Part shown: one piece after another, positions 1-9,139 of the stretch
Position numbering within the stretch: position 1 is the first letter of the stretch
Layout: the number at the start of each line of letters is the position of its first letter
Notes under the pieces: generated by a model
Databases searched by the model: none
What the model was told of the DNA's origin: nothing
The model's input: the letters and a program-made list of their open reading frames with translations, nothing else
Assembly (NCBI GenBank): GCA_002731875.1
Contig: PCCY01000020.1
Coordinates: forward strand, 1-64,000
Reading direction: 5' to 3'
Source of the DNA: Roseobacter sp.
Lineage (GTDB): Bacteria; Pseudomonadota; Alphaproteobacteria; Rhodobacterales; Rhodobacteraceae
DNA length: 64,000 nt
Translations under genes and position numbers: made by a program

Positions 1-84
1 AGAACGGACATGGCGGAAAACCTCTAACTTGTTGACTCCGATATAGGAGTGTCAGTTGGGTTTGTCAAATATACAATCGCCTTT

Positions 85-588
85 TCATTCGTACTGGGGC
101 AATTCACGTGGCACGATAAACTCTGTCATCTGACCCAAGCCCAACGCGACGGTTTCCCACGTTGATATGTTGAACGTCGCCACCATCGTCGCGCCCGTAG
201 GATAGTGGCATAGGTCGCTTGAACCTGCCGCCGGCGTCAGTATCGCTGAGGCAAGCACACCGATGCCGGGGTTGTGTGCGACTATCAATATGGTATCACC
301 CTTGGCCGCACGCAGCGCGGTCAACAAGGTCTCGGCACTGGCGAGGTACAGGTTACGGTGAAATGTTACGCTGGTGTATGGCGGCAGATCCAGCAGATCG
401 AGGGTTTGTCGCGCCCGCGTGGCGGTAGAACACAAGGCGGCATCGGGTATCAATGACCTTTGGGCCAGCCACTGTCCCAAAGACACCGCGTTTTGGCGAC
501 CGCGATCGTTCAGAAACCGGTCATGGTCGGATGTGCCCGCACTGGACCAATCAGATTTGGCGTGCCGCATCAGGATAAGGCGCTTCAT
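85..588 (-). CDS. SixA-type histidine phosphatase
   Basis: A 167-residue histidine phosphatase (phosphoglycerate-mutase-like fold). The N-terminus carries the RHAKS motif, with the phospho-accepting His at residue 9, and a second conserved His lies in VAHNPGI at about 105. SixA-type enzymes dephosphorylate phosphohistidine on signalling or PTS proteins; the true substrate here is not readable. The open frame extends 37 codons upstream, but homology begins at MKRLIL. That ATG overlaps the stop of the preceding Fe-S protein gene by 4 bases (ATGA), so the two are probably translationally coupled. It is the last gene of the minus-strand block visible in the window; bases 1-84 beyond it show no gene. 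Confidence 0.85.
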   Translation of the reverse strand: MKRLILMRHAKSDWSSAGTSDHDRFLNDRGRQNAVSLGQWLAQRSLIPDAALCSTATRARQTLDLLDLPPYTSVTFHRNLYLASAETLLTALRAAKGDTILIVAHNPGIGVLASAILTPAAGSSDLCHYPTGATMVATFNISTWETVALGLGQMTEFIVPRELPQYE

Positions 589-1253
589 GGTCCGGACCTC
601 AAAAACTCGCTCATGTGATAGGCGGAGTGTGCTGGGCGGCGGCCAGCGTTCAAGCTGGCAGGGCATGCCCGCCGCACTGCGCACCCTTGCGTAAGGCAAC
701 CGTGCCCGTCACTCGAGCGAATATGAGCACGGCAGGCGTCGTCACTGTATTCGTGGTCGCCCATGGCGTCTACGGGACAGGCTGCAAGGCAGGGCTTCGT
801 CGCGCATGAGATGCAGGGGGATGGAACAGCGGCTGGCAGGTCGATCCTGTGGGGCAGGGAAAGCGCACCCCGAAACGAGACAAAGAGACCATGGTCGTCG
901 CTGACCAGTAGCCTGACGGGCGATATGTGGATATTCTGCGTACGTAATGCCCATTGGTAAAATGGTAGATAGGGGGCGTCACCAAACGGGTACAAGGCCC
1001 GAGCGCCGGCGATGGTCGCCAGATCGCCGACGACGCGGATCGACCAACGGTCCACCGGGTCCGGACGACCATCAAGATATTCATCAGAACGCAGGAATCG
1101 AGGCCAGAAATGACGCTCGTCCGGCCCCACCATCAACAGTGTTCGACAGTCTTCCAATCCGACCTCATCCTTGTCAGGATGAAATCCGCCCAGCAAAGTC
1201 AGGCTTCTTTGGGATGCTGCGGATTGCAGATCATCGTAGCTGATGCAGGTCAT
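585..1253 (-). CDS. 4Fe-4S ferredoxin-like protein
   Basis: A 222-residue soluble protein whose C-terminal third holds iron-sulfur ligands. Cys147, 150, 155 and 159 form C-x2-C-x4-C-x3-CP, and Cys174, 186, 191 and 197 could supply a second cluster. The N-terminal 140 residues resemble no catalytic domain I can name. The end of the protein recalls the ferredoxin-like part of QueG (epoxyqueuosine reductase), but it is far shorter and no cobalamin-binding part is visible. It overlaps argB upstream and sixA downstream by 4 bases each, so it sits inside a tight translational unit. Function unknown; probably electron transfer. Confidence 0.7.
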   Translation of the reverse strand: MTCISYDDLQSAASQRSLTLLGGFHPDKDEVGLEDCRTLLMVGPDERHFWPRFLRSDEYLDGRPDPVDRWSIRVVGDLATIAGARALYPFGDAPYLPFYQWALRTQNIHISPVRLLVSDDHGLFVSFRGALSLPHRIDLPAAVPSPCISCATKPCLAACPVDAMGDHEYSDDACRAHIRSSDGHGCLTQGCAVRRACPASLNAGRRPAHSAYHMSEFLRSGP

Positions 1254-2113
1254 TGGGCCCGGATGATACTGCCCGCGCCATGTTCGGTGAAAAGCTCCAG
1301 CAGGCAGGCATTGGGGGCGCGCCCGTCCAGAATAACGGCGGCACGTACGCCTCCGTCGATCGCGTCCAGCGCTGTCTGGGTCTTGGGTATCATGCCGCCG
1401 GCAATGGTTCCATTTGCCACCATCTCGCGAATCTGAGCCGCGGTCAGCTCGGTCAATACCTCGCCTTCGGCGTTCTTCACCCCCGCTACATCGGTCAGCA
1501 GCAGCAGCCGGTCGGCCTTTAGTGCGGCGGCAATGGCACCGGCTGCCGTGTCCCCGTTGATGTTGAAAGTTTCGCCGTTCCGACCCATGCCAAGAGGCGC
1601 GATCACCGGGATGATGCCCTTGTCCGCAAGATCGCGCAGCAATCTGGGGTTCACCTCGGTAGGTGCACCGACAAGGCCAAGTTCAGGGTCTTCTTGGTCG
1701 CAGATGATCAGCCCGCTATCCTTGCCCGAAACACCCACACAGCGCCCGCCCTGCGCGGTGATGGCTTGGACTATGCGTGCGTTGACCAAGCCGGAAAGAA
1801 CCATCTCGACCACTTCCATGGTGGCCTGATCGGTCACGCGTTTGCCATTTACAAACTCGGACTGGATGTTCAATCGCTTGAGCATGTCGTTGATCATCGG
1901 CCCGCCGCCGTGAACGATGACGGGGTTCACACCGACCTGGCGCATCAAGGCGACATCGCGGGCAAATTCTTCCATCGCGTCATCGCTGCCCATCGCATGA
2001 CCACCAAGCTTGATCACAACCGTGGCGTCAGCGTAGCGCTGCAAATAAGGTAAAGCCTGGCTTAACGTGCGGGCGGTGGCGATCCAGTCGCGGTTCATGT
2101 CTTGTTTTCTCAT
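1250..2113 (-). CDS. argB: Acetylglutamate kinase
   Basis: This 287-residue amino-acid kinase phosphorylates N-acetyl-L-glutamate with ATP in the second step of arginine biosynthesis in the cytoplasm. The KLGGHAM phosphate-binding loop near residue 36, HGGGP near 69 and the NINGDTAAG segment near 184 are all intact, and the length is normal. An internal ATG at 2098 (MNRDW) is a possible alternative start. The gene lies 29 bases downstream of engB and overlaps the Fe-S protein gene by 4 bases, so it is part of the co-directional block. The rest of the arginine pathway is not in the window. Confidence 0.96.
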   Translation of the reverse strand: MRKQDMNRDWIATARTLSQALPYLQRYADATVVIKLGGHAMGSDDAMEEFARDVALMRQVGVNPVIVHGGGPMINDMLKRLNIQSEFVNGKRVTDQATMEVVEMVLSGLVNARIVQAITAQGGRCVGVSGKDSGLIICDQEDPELGLVGAPTEVNPRLLRDLADKGIIPVIAPLGMGRNGETFNINGDTAAGAIAAALKADRLLLLTDVAGVKNAEGEVLTELTAAQIREMVANGTIAGGMIPKTQTALDAIDGGVRAAVILDGRAPNACLLELFTEHGAGSIIRAQ

Positions 2114-2142
2114 TCTTTGCCTCGGTGAAACGCTGAAGAAGT

Positions 2143-2793
2143 CTATTCCAGCGTGGCGATAATGGCACGGAGCGTGGGAATGCCCCAGCCCTTTTCCGAC
2201 GATGTCACCACAATTTCGGGGAAGGCTGCCGGATGCTTGGCTAACGCTGTGCGCACTTGGTCAAGAACCCTGGATCGTTCCACCTCTTTTACCTTGTCCG
2301 ATTTGGTCAGCACGCATTGAAACGTCACGGCCGAACTGTCCAACAGTGCCATGATTTCATCGTCGACTTTCTTGACCCCATGGCGCGCGTCAATCAACAC
2401 AAATGCGCGGCGGAGCGTTTGGCGGCCCGACAGATATTGTTTCAGCAATTTTTGCCATTTTTCGACAACCGGCAGCGGCGCATTTGCGTATCCATAGCCC
2501 GGCAGATCGACCAGGTAATGATCGGCTCCCGCGGTGAAGTAGTTGATTTCCTGGGTGCGGCCGGGGGTGTTTGAGGCACGGGCCAGCGCCTTCATCCCGG
2601 TCAATGCGTTGATCAACGTCGATTTTCCGACGTTCGAGCGTCCGGCAAAGCAGACCTCCATACGGTCGGCAGGGGGCAGGCCATCCATTGCGACGACACC
2701 TTTGACGAATTCGGTGTCGCCAGCGAAAAGCATACGACCCTTTTCGGCGGTTGCTTTGTCAGGCTCTTCGGCGATGCTGAATTGAATTTGCAT
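2143..2793 (-). CDS. engB: Ribosome biogenesis GTPase EngB (YihA/YsxC)
   Basis: A 216-residue P-loop GTPase of the TrmE-Era-EngA-EngB-Septin group, required for large ribosomal subunit assembly. Visible motifs are G1 GRSNVGKST (residues 51-59), a TPGRTQ switch I region, G3 DLPGYG (96-101) and G4 TKSD near 163. No second domain is present, as expected for EngB. It follows the MOSC gene after 3 bases and precedes argB. The yidC-engB neighbourhood links membrane-protein insertion with ribosome assembly, an arrangement common in alphaproteobacteria. Confidence 0.95.
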   Translation of the reverse strand: MQIQFSIAEEPDKATAEKGRMLFAGDTEFVKGVVAMDGLPPADRMEVCFAGRSNVGKSTLINALTGMKALARASNTPGRTQEINYFTAGADHYLVDLPGYGYANAPLPVVEKWQKLLKQYLSGRQTLRRAFVLIDARHGVKKVDDEIMALLDSSAVTFQCVLTKSDKVKEVERSRVLDQVRTALAKHPAAFPEIVVTSSEKGWGIPTLRAIIATLE

Positions 2794-2796
2794 TGT

Positions 2797-3537
2797 TTAC
2801 AGTACCTCTACAGGATCATTGATTGCCACGGGCCCCGACTGAATAACTTCGGCGTATACACCGAAATCCTGATGCTCCCATGTATTCAATATCTTGAGCG
2901 TATCAATGTCACGTTTTCCCGTCTTGGGGCTGGCCATGGTCGCACGGCATCGGACGATCCGTTCCCTGACCCGCAGCACAGCTCCACCAATCGCCACGTC
3001 TTTACCCAGCCAATCGAATTCGGCCCACGGGTGTTCGGCGTCAAACCAGATATTGCCGCGCCATCTTTGCACTGACAGCGAAGCGCCGGCTTTCGCTGAC
3101 ACATCCCGGTGCGAGGCCATGTTGCACAGGCTTACTGACGGGTAGGGGGTGTCGGTAAAGCCGCGCCCCTCAAGCCTTAATATCCGCGCGGGGAGCGCCC
3201 GATTTTCCGGAACCAGCGGGCGCACCCATTCAAGAAAAGCATCCTGGTCCCTGTCCGGGTTGAACGCGAGCGTCGGACGTTCGGGGTGGGACAGGGTCAA
3301 TACCTGCGCTGTGTCATCCCAGCGGGCGTTGATGGCCATCAAGGCAGGTGCCTTGGACCCAATGCTAAAGTTGGCGCATGCCACCCATTTTGACCCGTCC
3401 GCTTTTGAACGGTCGTGGGCAACTGCCCAAACACGATCCCACGGCACGGGTTGCCCGGCCGTGAGAAAAACTTCCCCCAGCTCCTCGCGCCCGTGACTTT
3501 TGAGCGGGTGGCGAAATAGCTGGGTTACCGAGGTCAT
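2797..3537 (-). CDS. MOSC domain protein
   Basis: A 246-residue protein of the MOSC (molybdenum cofactor sulfurase C-terminal) family, with an N-terminal beta-barrel region beginning VTQLFRHPLKSHGREEL and a C-terminal half containing the conserved RWRGNIWFD and RERIVRCRAT segments. MOSC proteins bind or deliver molybdenum cofactor or act in mARC-type reductions. I see no separate mARC catalytic domain and no obvious sulfur-carrying Cys loop, so its activity is not assigned. Its ATG overlaps the yidC stop codon by 4 bases, suggesting coupled translation; engB follows after 3 bases. Confidence 0.85.
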   Translation of the reverse strand: MTSVTQLFRHPLKSHGREELGEVFLTAGQPVPWDRVWAVAHDRSKADGSKWVACANFSIGSKAPALMAINARWDDTAQVLTLSHPERPTLAFNPDRDQDAFLEWVRPLVPENRALPARILRLEGRGFTDTPYPSVSLCNMASHRDVSAKAGASLSVQRWRGNIWFDAEHPWAEFDWLGKDVAIGGAVLRVRERIVRCRATMASPKTGKRDIDTLKILNTWEHQDFGVYAEVIQSGPVAINDPVEVL

Positions 3538-5348
3538 TTCTTAGGGTCGGATTTCCGGCCAAACCTTAGCCCGCCTTTAATGTTGCCCAAGACGTCGGGC
3601 TTATAGCCCTGGCTGCGCATGATCAGGTATTGCTGGGTGAAGGTGATCGTGTTGTTGGCGATCCAGTACACCACCAGACCCGACGCGAAACCACCGAGCA
3701 TGAACATGAACACCCAAGGCATCCACGCAAAAATCATCTGCTGGGTAGGATCGGCGGGGGCGGGGTTAAGCTTTTGCTGCAAGAACATCGAGATGCCCAG
3801 CAACAAAGGCAGAATGCCGATGAATACCAGTGCCAGCACCGTTCCCGGCTCGGGTGCCGCCCAAGGCAACAGGCCATACAGGTTATAAAGTGAGGTAGGA
3901 TCGGGTGCGCTCAAATCCTGGAACGGACCAAAGAATGGTGCGTGTCGCAGTTCGAGCGTGACAAAGATCACCTTGTAAAGAGAGAAGAAAATCGGAATTT
4001 GCATCAGGATCGGCAGGCAGCCAGCGGCGGGGTTAACTTTTTCTCGCTTGTAAAGCTCCATCATGTTGCGTTGCAGCTTCTGACGGTCATCGCCTGCATC
4101 TTTCTTGAGCTGCTCCATCTGGGGCTGAAGCTCTTTCATCTTGGCCATGGACACATAGGATTTATACGCCAGCGGGAACAGCAACGCCTTGATCAGCAGG
4201 GTCAATCCGATGATCGCGATGCCCATGTTACCGATAAGGATATTCAAATGATGCAGTACCCAGAAGATCGGTTTTGTCAGGAAAAAGAACCAGCCCCAAT
4301 CGATGGAATCGATAAACTTGTAGACGCCCTTAGCCTCGTATTCACGCAAGGTTTCCCACTCTTTGGCACCGGCAAACAACTGGGTTGACACCGTTGCGGT
4401 TTCGCCTGTCGCCACAGTCTGCGTAGGAAGTACAGCTTCTGTTTGATAGATGTCTGTCTTGGGCAAAAATTTGACAGTCAGGCGCGTAGGCTGGGCGGGA
4501 TCGGGAATGAGATTGGTCATGAAGTAATGACCGGTAAAGCCTATCCAGCCGTTGGTGACGCCTTCAATGCGTTCAGAGGGGACACCGTTCACCGCGTCCA
4601 GATCCGGAATTTTGTCCCATTTGGTTTCTATCAACTCGCCATTGTTCATGGCGACCATCCCCTCGTGAAGGATAAAGAAATTCTGGGCATCCGATGGCAC
4701 ACCATGACGGGCAATGATGCCATAGGGGGCCAGGGATATAGAAGTGTCGGCGGTATTTGTGACGGACTGATCTATCTTGAACATGAAGTTTTCATCGACC
4801 GAAATAGTCCGCGTGTATAACTGGCCGGCGTTGTTATCCCACGTCAGAGTAACCGGGCTACCTACAGAAAGGCGTTCGCCTTGCGCCAATGTCCACAATG
4901 TATTCGGCCCGGGCACCTGTTCGGGCGCAATTCCCGAACCGGCGGCCCAACCGTAGAGCGCGTAATAGGCGTCATCGGTGCCGGCAGGTGCCAGGAGTGT
5001 TACATTCGGCGCGGCTTTTTCAATAGTGGTGCGGTAATCCCTTAGGATCAGGTCATCAATTCGCCCACCGAGCAGAGAGATTGAACCGGAAAGCCGGGCG
5101 GTTTCGACGGGTACGCGCGGTGCCTGATCAAGCGCCGCAGTCTGCGTTTCCGCGGGTTCGGCACTTGTGGCAGGCGCGGCCGTGCCCGAAGGCGCGACCA
5201 CGTCGGGCGCGGGTGCTTGAACGGTGGTGGCAACAGGTGGTTCGGCTATGGTGTCGGTTTCTGGTGGTGGAAAGAGGACAAACCAGCCTAGAATCACTAT
5301 GAAGCTTAGAACCGTAGCGAAAATAAGATTCTTGTTTTGATCGTCCAT
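3534..5348 (-). CDS. yidC: Membrane protein insertase YidC
   Basis: At 604 residues this is the Gram-negative form of YidC/Oxa1. An N-terminal membrane anchor (residues 7-25) is followed by a Pro/Ala-rich linker, a large periplasmic domain to about 330, and the conserved hydrophobic core with five membrane segments (FFLTKPIFW onward). It inserts and folds inner-membrane proteins alone or with SecYEG. The open frame starts 19 codons earlier, but MDDQNKN at 5348 is the family start. It overlaps the MOSC gene by 4 bases. In many bacteria yidC directly follows yidD; here ttcA and an EAL gene lie between them. Confidence 0.97.
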   Translation of the reverse strand: MDDQNKNLIFATVLSFIVILGWFVLFPPPETDTIAEPPVATTVQAPAPDVVAPSGTAAPATSAEPAETQTAALDQAPRVPVETARLSGSISLLGGRIDDLILRDYRTTIEKAAPNVTLLAPAGTDDAYYALYGWAAGSGIAPEQVPGPNTLWTLAQGERLSVGSPVTLTWDNNAGQLYTRTISVDENFMFKIDQSVTNTADTSISLAPYGIIARHGVPSDAQNFFILHEGMVAMNNGELIETKWDKIPDLDAVNGVPSERIEGVTNGWIGFTGHYFMTNLIPDPAQPTRLTVKFLPKTDIYQTEAVLPTQTVATGETATVSTQLFAGAKEWETLREYEAKGVYKFIDSIDWGWFFFLTKPIFWVLHHLNILIGNMGIAIIGLTLLIKALLFPLAYKSYVSMAKMKELQPQMEQLKKDAGDDRQKLQRNMMELYKREKVNPAAGCLPILMQIPIFFSLYKVIFVTLELRHAPFFGPFQDLSAPDPTSLYNLYGLLPWAAPEPGTVLALVFIGILPLLLGISMFLQQKLNPAPADPTQQMIFAWMPWVFMFMLGGFASGLVVYWIANNTITFTQQYLIMRSQGYKPDVLGNIKGGLRFGRKSDPKK

Positions 5349-5463
5349 GGGGCCGTCACCTGATGTCTGTGATATCAGCGTGGGTTCAACAGAGTGCAGC
5401 ACCAAAGGTCAAGCAGATTCGGTCCGATCAGCCTGCGGCGAAGACAACGTGAGCATGATGAAG

Positions 5464-7011
5464 CTACCGAATTCCTCCTACCAGCTTTGGCAGGTGCTGA
5501 ATTTTTGCGGTGTTTTGTGGTATCCATTGCAGCGTTTGTTCAAAGGGCATCGCACTCGCAATTCCGAATCCTTGCACATGGTCGCACCCCAGTTGCGCCA
5601 GAGCGGTGTGTTCTCCCACAGTTTCCACACCTTCTGCCAAAGTTTCGACCCCAAAGTGTTCCGCCATGGCCAGGATCGCATTTATGACCTGTTTTTGTTT
5701 TGAACACCTGTCGGCTCTTGCGACAAAAGAACGGTCTATTTTAATGCGGGTCACGCCAAATTGATGGATCGCCCCGATCGAAGCTTGGCCAGTTCCAAAA
5801 TCATCAAGATCAATTCTGCACCCGAGCTGCTCTAACTGATGAATGTTTTTTGTGATAATGTCGTCATCGACGTTTGACACGACCGTTTCCAGAATCTCAA
5901 TGACCAGGCGGTCAGGGTTAAGGTCAAAGTGATCCAATTCCCATTTGATTTTTTCGATGAGCGCGGGGTTGCTTAGCTCGGGGCCCGAAAAATTCACCGC
6001 GATAGCCGGGACGTCGAAACCGGCGTTGTCCCAGGCCTTCAGCGCCGCAAAACCACCGCGCATCATTGTCTCTGCCAGCTGTTCGAAAAGATCAGCTTGG
6101 TCCACCAAGGGAAGGAAATCCGACGGGAGAATAATGCCCTTGGTCGGGTGTACCCAACGCGCGAGCGCCTCAAACCCGCTTATTTCCCCGGTGTGTGTCG
6201 AGATTTGAGGCTGAAACCAGGGTTGAATCTGGCCGGACCGAAGAGCCTGTCGGATTTCCTCACGTCGGTCTGGCGAACTGGGAGGCACGGCAGGCGGCTT
6301 GACAGGCAGCCGTTCGATCGCGGAGGGCCCTTGTTCGCGAGCCTTGGCAAGTGCGGATACTGAACGTTCAAGCCACGCAGCGGCCGTGACTTCTGCGGCA
6401 GAGGAAATGAGGCAAAATCCGATGGAGACAGACATTGGCACCCGTTCGCCGTCAATGTGAATGGTCTCTTGAAGAGTTTGCTGAAATCGATCTGCCATAT
6501 CTCTGCATAGAACAGTGTTCAGATAACGTACCGGGGCTATACAAACTGCGAATTGCGCGTCGTTGCGCTGGCAAACCAAATCGATATCGCGCACAGAGGC
6601 GAGCAGCCGCTCACCGATGCTTTTGACCGTCTTTTGCATCGTACTGCGACCGTACTGGTCACAGAGGTCTTGAAAGTTGTCAATTTCAACGCAAAAGAGT
6701 GAAGACTTCAGGTCCTTGCTTGCGACGTGCGATATCACCTGTTCAATACCTTCCTCGAAGATATCATAGCCACGCATGACAGGTTCCGGATCAGGTGCTG
6801 TCAAAAGCCGATGAACAGAGCGCCTTAAATGACTTTGGTACAAATACAGCGCCGGAATGATTGAGAACAGCACCAACGTTACCCCCTTGAGGCCAAACCA
6901 AATCATCGCAAGACCCAAGGCAGGGATAAACGCCAACGCGGGCGGGCTGGTCACCCAATGAACAACCTGTCGGCGCCCTTGCAAGAGCTTGGTTTCGATC
7001 ATTGACACCAC
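5464..7011 (-). CDS. Degenerate GGDEF / intact EAL phosphodiesterase
   Basis: A 515-residue membrane-anchored cyclic-di-GMP protein. Two hydrophobic segments (about 24-58) precede a GGDEF domain (about 80-235) and an EAL domain (about 250-500). The GGDEF signature is replaced by RNDAQ (149-153), so it should not make c-di-GMP. The EAL domain keeps EALAR at 281, the NFSGPEL and EILETVV metal-binding segments, DLDDFGTG, the IDRSF segment and AEGVET, so hydrolysis of c-di-GMP is likely. Start may be ATG 7011 or the in-frame ATG 7002. It sits between ttcA and yidC in the ribosome/insertase block, an unexpected place for a signalling gene. Confidence 0.9.
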   Translation of the reverse strand: MVSMIETKLLQGRRQVVHWVTSPPALAFIPALGLAMIWFGLKGVTLVLFSIIPALYLYQSHLRRSVHRLLTAPDPEPVMRGYDIFEEGIEQVISHVASKDLKSSLFCVEIDNFQDLCDQYGRSTMQKTVKSIGERLLASVRDIDLVCQRNDAQFAVCIAPVRYLNTVLCRDMADRFQQTLQETIHIDGERVPMSVSIGFCLISSAAEVTAAAWLERSVSALAKAREQGPSAIERLPVKPPAVPPSSPDRREEIRQALRSGQIQPWFQPQISTHTGEISGFEALARWVHPTKGIILPSDFLPLVDQADLFEQLAETMMRGGFAALKAWDNAGFDVPAIAVNFSGPELSNPALIEKIKWELDHFDLNPDRLVIEILETVVSNVDDDIITKNIHQLEQLGCRIDLDDFGTGQASIGAIHQFGVTRIKIDRSFVARADRCSKQKQVINAILAMAEHFGVETLAEGVETVGEHTALAQLGCDHVQGFGIASAMPFEQTLQWIPQNTAKIQHLPKLVGGIR

Positions 7012-7122
7012 GGAAAATCCCCCTTTGACTCCATCAGTCGGGTCACGGGGGCATTGTTAAACGGTGCCGGGTGTCGGAGATATTAATCGCGGCGATGCAA
7101 GCGCCTTTGAATACCGAAAAGT

Positions 7123-7950
7123 CTAGGTGTTTCTCAGTAGACCAGCGAAATCGAACAGCTTTGGGTCAAGCAAATGTGAGGGCCGAGCATTCATCAAGGC
7201 CCGAAACATGACTTGGCGCCGGCCGGGGCTATTGGCTTCCCACCCATCAAGGATGGCTTTGACCTGCTGTCGTTGTAACCCCTCTTGAGAGCCACATAAG
7301 TCACAAGGAATTATGGGATAATTCATCGCATTGGAGAATCTCTCGCAGTCGGCTTCGGCGACATGAGCAAGAGGGCGATACAGGAAAAGATCACCTTCCT
7401 CGTTGACCAGTTTCGGGGGCATCGTCGCCAGGCGCCCACCGTGGAAAAGATTCATGAAAAATGTTTCCAGAATATCGTCGCGATGATGCCCGAGAACAAC
7501 GGCAGTGCACGATTCCTCGCGGGCGATCCGGTACAGGTGCCCACGGCGCAACCTGCTGCATAAGGCGCAAAACGTGCGACCGGCGGGGATTTTATCCATC
7601 ACGATCGAATATGTGTCCTGATATTCGATTCGATGTTTTACCCCCATCTTTTCAAGAAAGGCGGGCAGCACCGTAGCAGGGAAATTCGGCTGACCCTGAT
7701 CAAGGTTGCAGGCAAGAAGTTCGACAGGCAGCAAGCCACGCCATTTAAGCTCGTGGAGAATCGCTAGCAGAGTATAACTGTCCTTGCCTCCCGACAGACA
7801 AACCAGCCATTTGCCGCCCGGTTCGATCATCCCGTATTGTTCAATGGCTTCGCGGGTTTGCCGCACCAGCCGCTTGCGAAGCTTGCGGAATTCGGTGCTT
7901 TGGGGGGCACCGTGAAACAGGGGATGGATGTCATCTGGTTGATCAAGCAT
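7123..7950 (-). CDS. ttcA: tRNA 2-thiocytidine synthetase TtcA
   Basis: A 275-residue PP-loop ATPase that thiolates cytidine 32 of certain tRNAs. SGGKDS (53-58) is the ATP-pyrophosphatase loop. Cys128 and Cys131 (CALC) together with the later PCDLCGSQ pair are the family cysteines that hold the Fe-S cluster. Length and motif spacing match TtcA rather than TilS, which lacks these cysteines. The gene lies between yidD and the EAL gene, separated from each by roughly 90-110 bases. A window tRNA that could be a substrate is tRNA-Arg(ACG), whose position 32 is C and which belongs to the class thiolated by this enzyme. Confidence 0.95.
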   Translation of the reverse strand: MLDQPDDIHPLFHGAPQSTEFRKLRKRLVRQTREAIEQYGMIEPGGKWLVCLSGGKDSYTLLAILHELKWRGLLPVELLACNLDQGQPNFPATVLPAFLEKMGVKHRIEYQDTYSIVMDKIPAGRTFCALCSRLRRGHLYRIAREESCTAVVLGHHRDDILETFFMNLFHGGRLATMPPKLVNEEGDLFLYRPLAHVAEADCERFSNAMNYPIIPCDLCGSQEGLQRQQVKAILDGWEANSPGRRQVMFRALMNARPSHLLDPKLFDFAGLLRNT

Positions 7951-8042
7951 GAAGCTGGATTAGTCGAACCGCCCCGAGCGATCAAGCACAGGTTTCAGTG
8001 GCGTCATATCTGCATCCCGAGGTTAATGCAGATACCTTGAAT

Positions 8043-8264
8043 TTAGCGAGGCACATCGTCGATGCCACTGCCGCCCCAAGGGTGACACCGTGCAATGCGA
8101 CGAAGTGCCAACCACCCGCCCTTTAGGCCGCCGTGACGCTGCAACGCTTCAAGTGCATAAGCGCTGCAAGTGGGGTGATATCTGCAATTATGTCCCACCC
8201 ACGGGCTGAAAAACAAACGGTACCCTTTGACCGGAACGGCAAGGATCCGCGCGAACAGCGTCAT
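8043..8264 (-). CDS. yidD: Membrane protein insertion efficiency factor YidD
   Basis: This 73-residue protein has the family core [15 protein letters not shown] and the C-terminal [14 protein letters not shown]. YidD is a small inner-face membrane protein with an amphipathic N-terminus that assists YidC-dependent insertion. Its ATG overlaps the rnpA stop codon by 4 bases (ATGA), the usual coupling in the rpmH-rnpA-yidD cluster. The three conserved Cys residues are present. Confidence 0.95.
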   Translation of the reverse strand: MTLFARILAVPVKGYRLFFSPWVGHNCRYHPTCSAYALEALQRHGGLKGGWLALRRIARCHPWGGSGIDDVPR

Positions 8265-8656
8265 CGCACCTTGCCATGCAGAATGCCAAGCGCCTTTGAA
8301 AAATCGCGTTGCAGTTGGTCAAACGGCAGGTTTGCTGTCGCGTCTTTACGGCCGACAAGCACATAGTCCATGCCAACCAGCCCGGATTGGGGCAAAGCGA
8401 GGCGGGCGATTTCGCGCAACCGCCTTTTGGCGCGGTTGCGGGCGACCGCATTGCCGACTTTTTTGGAGCAGGTATAGCCTATTCTTATGCCTTCGGCCTC
8501 ATTCTCGGCGCGCTGACGCATCTGTAGAATAAAGCCCGGCATTGCGACACGCGGCGCACCGGTTGCCCTTTGAAAGTCAGGTCTGTTTTTAAGGGTCTGC
8601 ACGCGCACAGAAACCGCCGGGGGCTTATCCCCGTGGTTGGCGTTTGTGCCATCCAT
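8261..8656 (-). CDS. rnpA: Ribonuclease P protein component
   Basis: A 131-residue basic protein that binds the RNase P RNA and supports 5' maturation of tRNA precursors. The diagnostic RNR-type motif is [10 protein letters not shown], preceded by [13 protein letters not shown]. The open frame extends to a TTG at 8689 and has an ATG at 8677, but the ATG at 8656 has the best ribosome-binding site (GGAGG at 8662-8666 on this strand, 5 bases before the start), so I chose it. The first 30 residues are a non-conserved polar extension. It overlaps yidD by 4 bases. Confidence 0.93.
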   Translation of the reverse strand: MDGTNANHGDKPPAVSVRVQTLKNRPDFQRATGAPRVAMPGFILQMRQRAENEAEGIRIGYTCSKKVGNAVARNRAKRRLREIARLALPQSGLVGMDYVLVGRKDATANLPFDQLQRDFSKALGILHGKVR

Positions 8657-8702
8657 AGGTGCCTCCGACGGTGTCATATCTACCAACAACGAATGTCGCG
8701 AA

Positions 8703-8837
8703 TTACGCGCTCAGTTCCTTACGGCCTTGTGCGCGGCGAGCGTTGATAATTTTGCGGCCCGCTTTTGTTGCCATGCGTGCACGAAAACCGTGACGCCGCT
8801 TGCGTACCAGGTTTGAAGGTTGAAAGGTGCGTTTCAT
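8703..8837 (-). CDS. rpmH: Ribosomal protein L34 (44 aa, too short for most ORF lists)
   Basis: Translating this strand from ATG 8837 gives 44 residues beginning [20 protein letters not shown] and ending in GRKELSA, the standard bL34 sequence of the large ribosomal subunit. It is highly basic, as expected. It leads the rpmH-rnpA-yidD cluster, with rnpA 46 bases downstream. A purine-rich GGAG occurs just ahead of the start (GTGGAGTCGGAGCG). A candidate promoter lies about 70 bases upstream. Confidence 0.98.
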   Translation of the reverse strand: MKRTFQPSNLVRKRRHGFRARMATKAGRKIINARRAQGRKELSA

Positions 8838-9139
8838 CGCTCCGACTCCACTTAATATTTTAGTTGGCACCGGATTCGGCGCATCACTGTCAATTCAAGC
8901 CCTGCCTCTAAAGCTGCAATGCGCCCAAGTCAAACCCTAGGGGCTGGATTTTTACAGCTCTGCAACAAATTTCGCGGAATCCGAACGGAATGTTTCAATA
9001 ATGCAAGAATGGCCGCGCCCTGCGGGATGTAAACCGCCTTTTTTATCAAGCAGATGTGAGGCCCCTATCTGCATCGGCATAAATAGCCCATTTATACGCT
9101 GACGGATAACATACCTCTATATAAAGGCGACCGGCGAAT
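8838..9139. other. 302-base divergent intergenic region
   Basis: This region separates rpmH (minus) from the TVP38-type gene (plus). It holds the candidate rpmH promoter and, near the plus-strand gene, an AT-rich stretch ending in TATATAAA at about 9118-9125 that could be a -10 region. A GCGG...CCGC pair followed by six T at about 9025-9045 is too short a stem to call a terminator. I find no dnaA, no cluster of DnaA boxes and no convincing small gene. Confidence 0.5.
8905..8933 (-). promoter_or_regulatory. Candidate sigma-70 promoter for rpmH
   Basis: Read on the minus strand, TTGACT (8933-8928) is followed after 17 bases by TAGAGG (8910-8905). The -35 matches the consensus at 5 of 6 positions; the -10 is weak, at about half. 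It would start transcription roughly 60 bases before rpmH. This is inferred from sequence only. Confidence 0.35.

Noticed and set aside
8703-9139. Chromosomal origin at rpmH-rnpA, as in many bacteria
   Set aside because: No dnaA, dnaN or cluster of DnaA boxes; in alphaproteobacteria the origin is usually elsewhere.
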